NCBI GenBank assembly: GCA_027449745.1
Contig: DAIDKZ010000016.1
Location: forward strand, 1 to 33,619
From: Acetobacteraceae bacterium
Lineage (GTDB): Bacteria; Pseudomonadota; Alphaproteobacteria; Acetobacterales; Acetobacteraceae
DNA: 33,619 nt
Direction of reading: 5' to 3'
This document shows positions 33,415 to 33,619 of the stretch, piece by piece. A model generated the notes under the pieces. That model made no database searches, was not told the origin of the DNA, and saw only the letters and a program-made list of their open reading frames with translations. Made by a program: the position numbers and the translations under genes. The first letter of the stretch is position 1. Every line of letters begins with the position of its first letter.

Positions 33415-33619
33415 CGCGGTCGGAGCCGGTAGTGGCTGATGCCCCAGTCTCGGCCCTCGCGCGCACCGAACAGCCCGGCGGTGGCCAGAAAGAACAGCCG
33501 CCAGCGGCGCTTCCACAGCCCCGCCTGGCGGCCGTACACCGCGCGCAGGATCGGATCGATCGCGGCCGCGTTCGCGTCGTAGCGGGCCAGCCAGTCGTTG
33601 GCGGTGCGCTGGTAGTGCA
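33411..33619 (-). CDS. cfa: Cyclopropane-fatty-acyl-phospholipid synthase, C-terminal part
   Basis: Only the last 68 residues are inside the window. They match the C-terminus of CFA synthases: HYQRTANDWLARYDAN, then WKRRWRLFFLATAGLFGARE and the closing WGISHYRLRPR. These SAM-dependent enzymes add a methylene bridge to unsaturated acyl chains of membrane phospholipids. The catalytic core lies beyond the window edge. Confidence 0.82.
   Translation of the reverse strand, partial: HYQRTANDWLARYDANAAAIDPILRAVYGRQAGLWKRRWRLFFLATAGLFGAREGRDWGISHYRLRPR

Noticed and set aside
32848-33432. Plus-strand Gln/Arg-rich frame opposite the small membrane protein
   Set aside because: The minus-strand frame has clear membrane helices and an ATGA overlap with cfa; the plus frame is a shadow.

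Overview
The window is GC-rich DNA that reads as an alphaproteobacterial chromosome, most likely Rhodospirillales/Acetobacteraceae-like. The main support is the dusB-ntrB-ntrC-ntrY-ntrX block, which is typical of that group, together with the ligase-associated exonuclease/ligase pair and the style of the intergenic palindromes. The genus cannot be fixed from sequence alone.

Layout. 1-5106 (+): a short hairpin-rich leader, an EnvZ-type sensor kinase, an MBL-fold ligase-associated exonuclease and an ATP-dependent DNA ligase (ATGA-type overlaps), then an HpcH/HpaI-type aldolase whose stop codon lies inside a two-hairpin palindromic element. 5113-13102: ispF faces away from dusB-ntrBC-ntrYX, the nitrogen two-component block. 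13087-22891 (-): eight tightly packed genes, in transcript order a FAD subunit, a fused [2Fe-2S]/molybdopterin hydroxylase subunit, a 6-hydroxynicotinate-reductase-like Fe-S protein, a UPF0280 protein, an AA_synth/DUF1185 protein, a fused LivH-LivM permease, LivG and LivF. A divergent MFS transporter (23003-24292, +) shares a 111-bp regulatory gap holding two dyads. I read this as a catabolic unit for an N-heterocyclic aromatic acid, nicotinate-like, with hydroxylation followed by ring reduction. 24303-29347 (-): a YbhG/F/S/R-like export system (HlyD adaptor, double-NBD ATPase, two ABC-2 permeases) preceded by a perfect FNR/FixK-type box at the spacing expected for class II activation. 29515-31772 (-): an HU-family protein and an oleate hydratase. 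31846-32699: a decayed patch with an IS5-type transposase remnant, a broken TauE/SafE (TSUP) gene and a cluster of palindromic elements. 32869-33619 (-): a small membrane protein and the C-terminus of a cyclopropane-fatty-acyl-phospholipid synthase.

The two most interesting points are (i) a composite palindromic element of about 130 bp present in two inverted copies about 27.5 kb apart, whose hairpin tips differ while remaining base-paired, with a second 67-bp family mixed in at one locus; and (ii) the eight-gene heterocycle operon, which contains two proteins of unknown function and two gene fusions.
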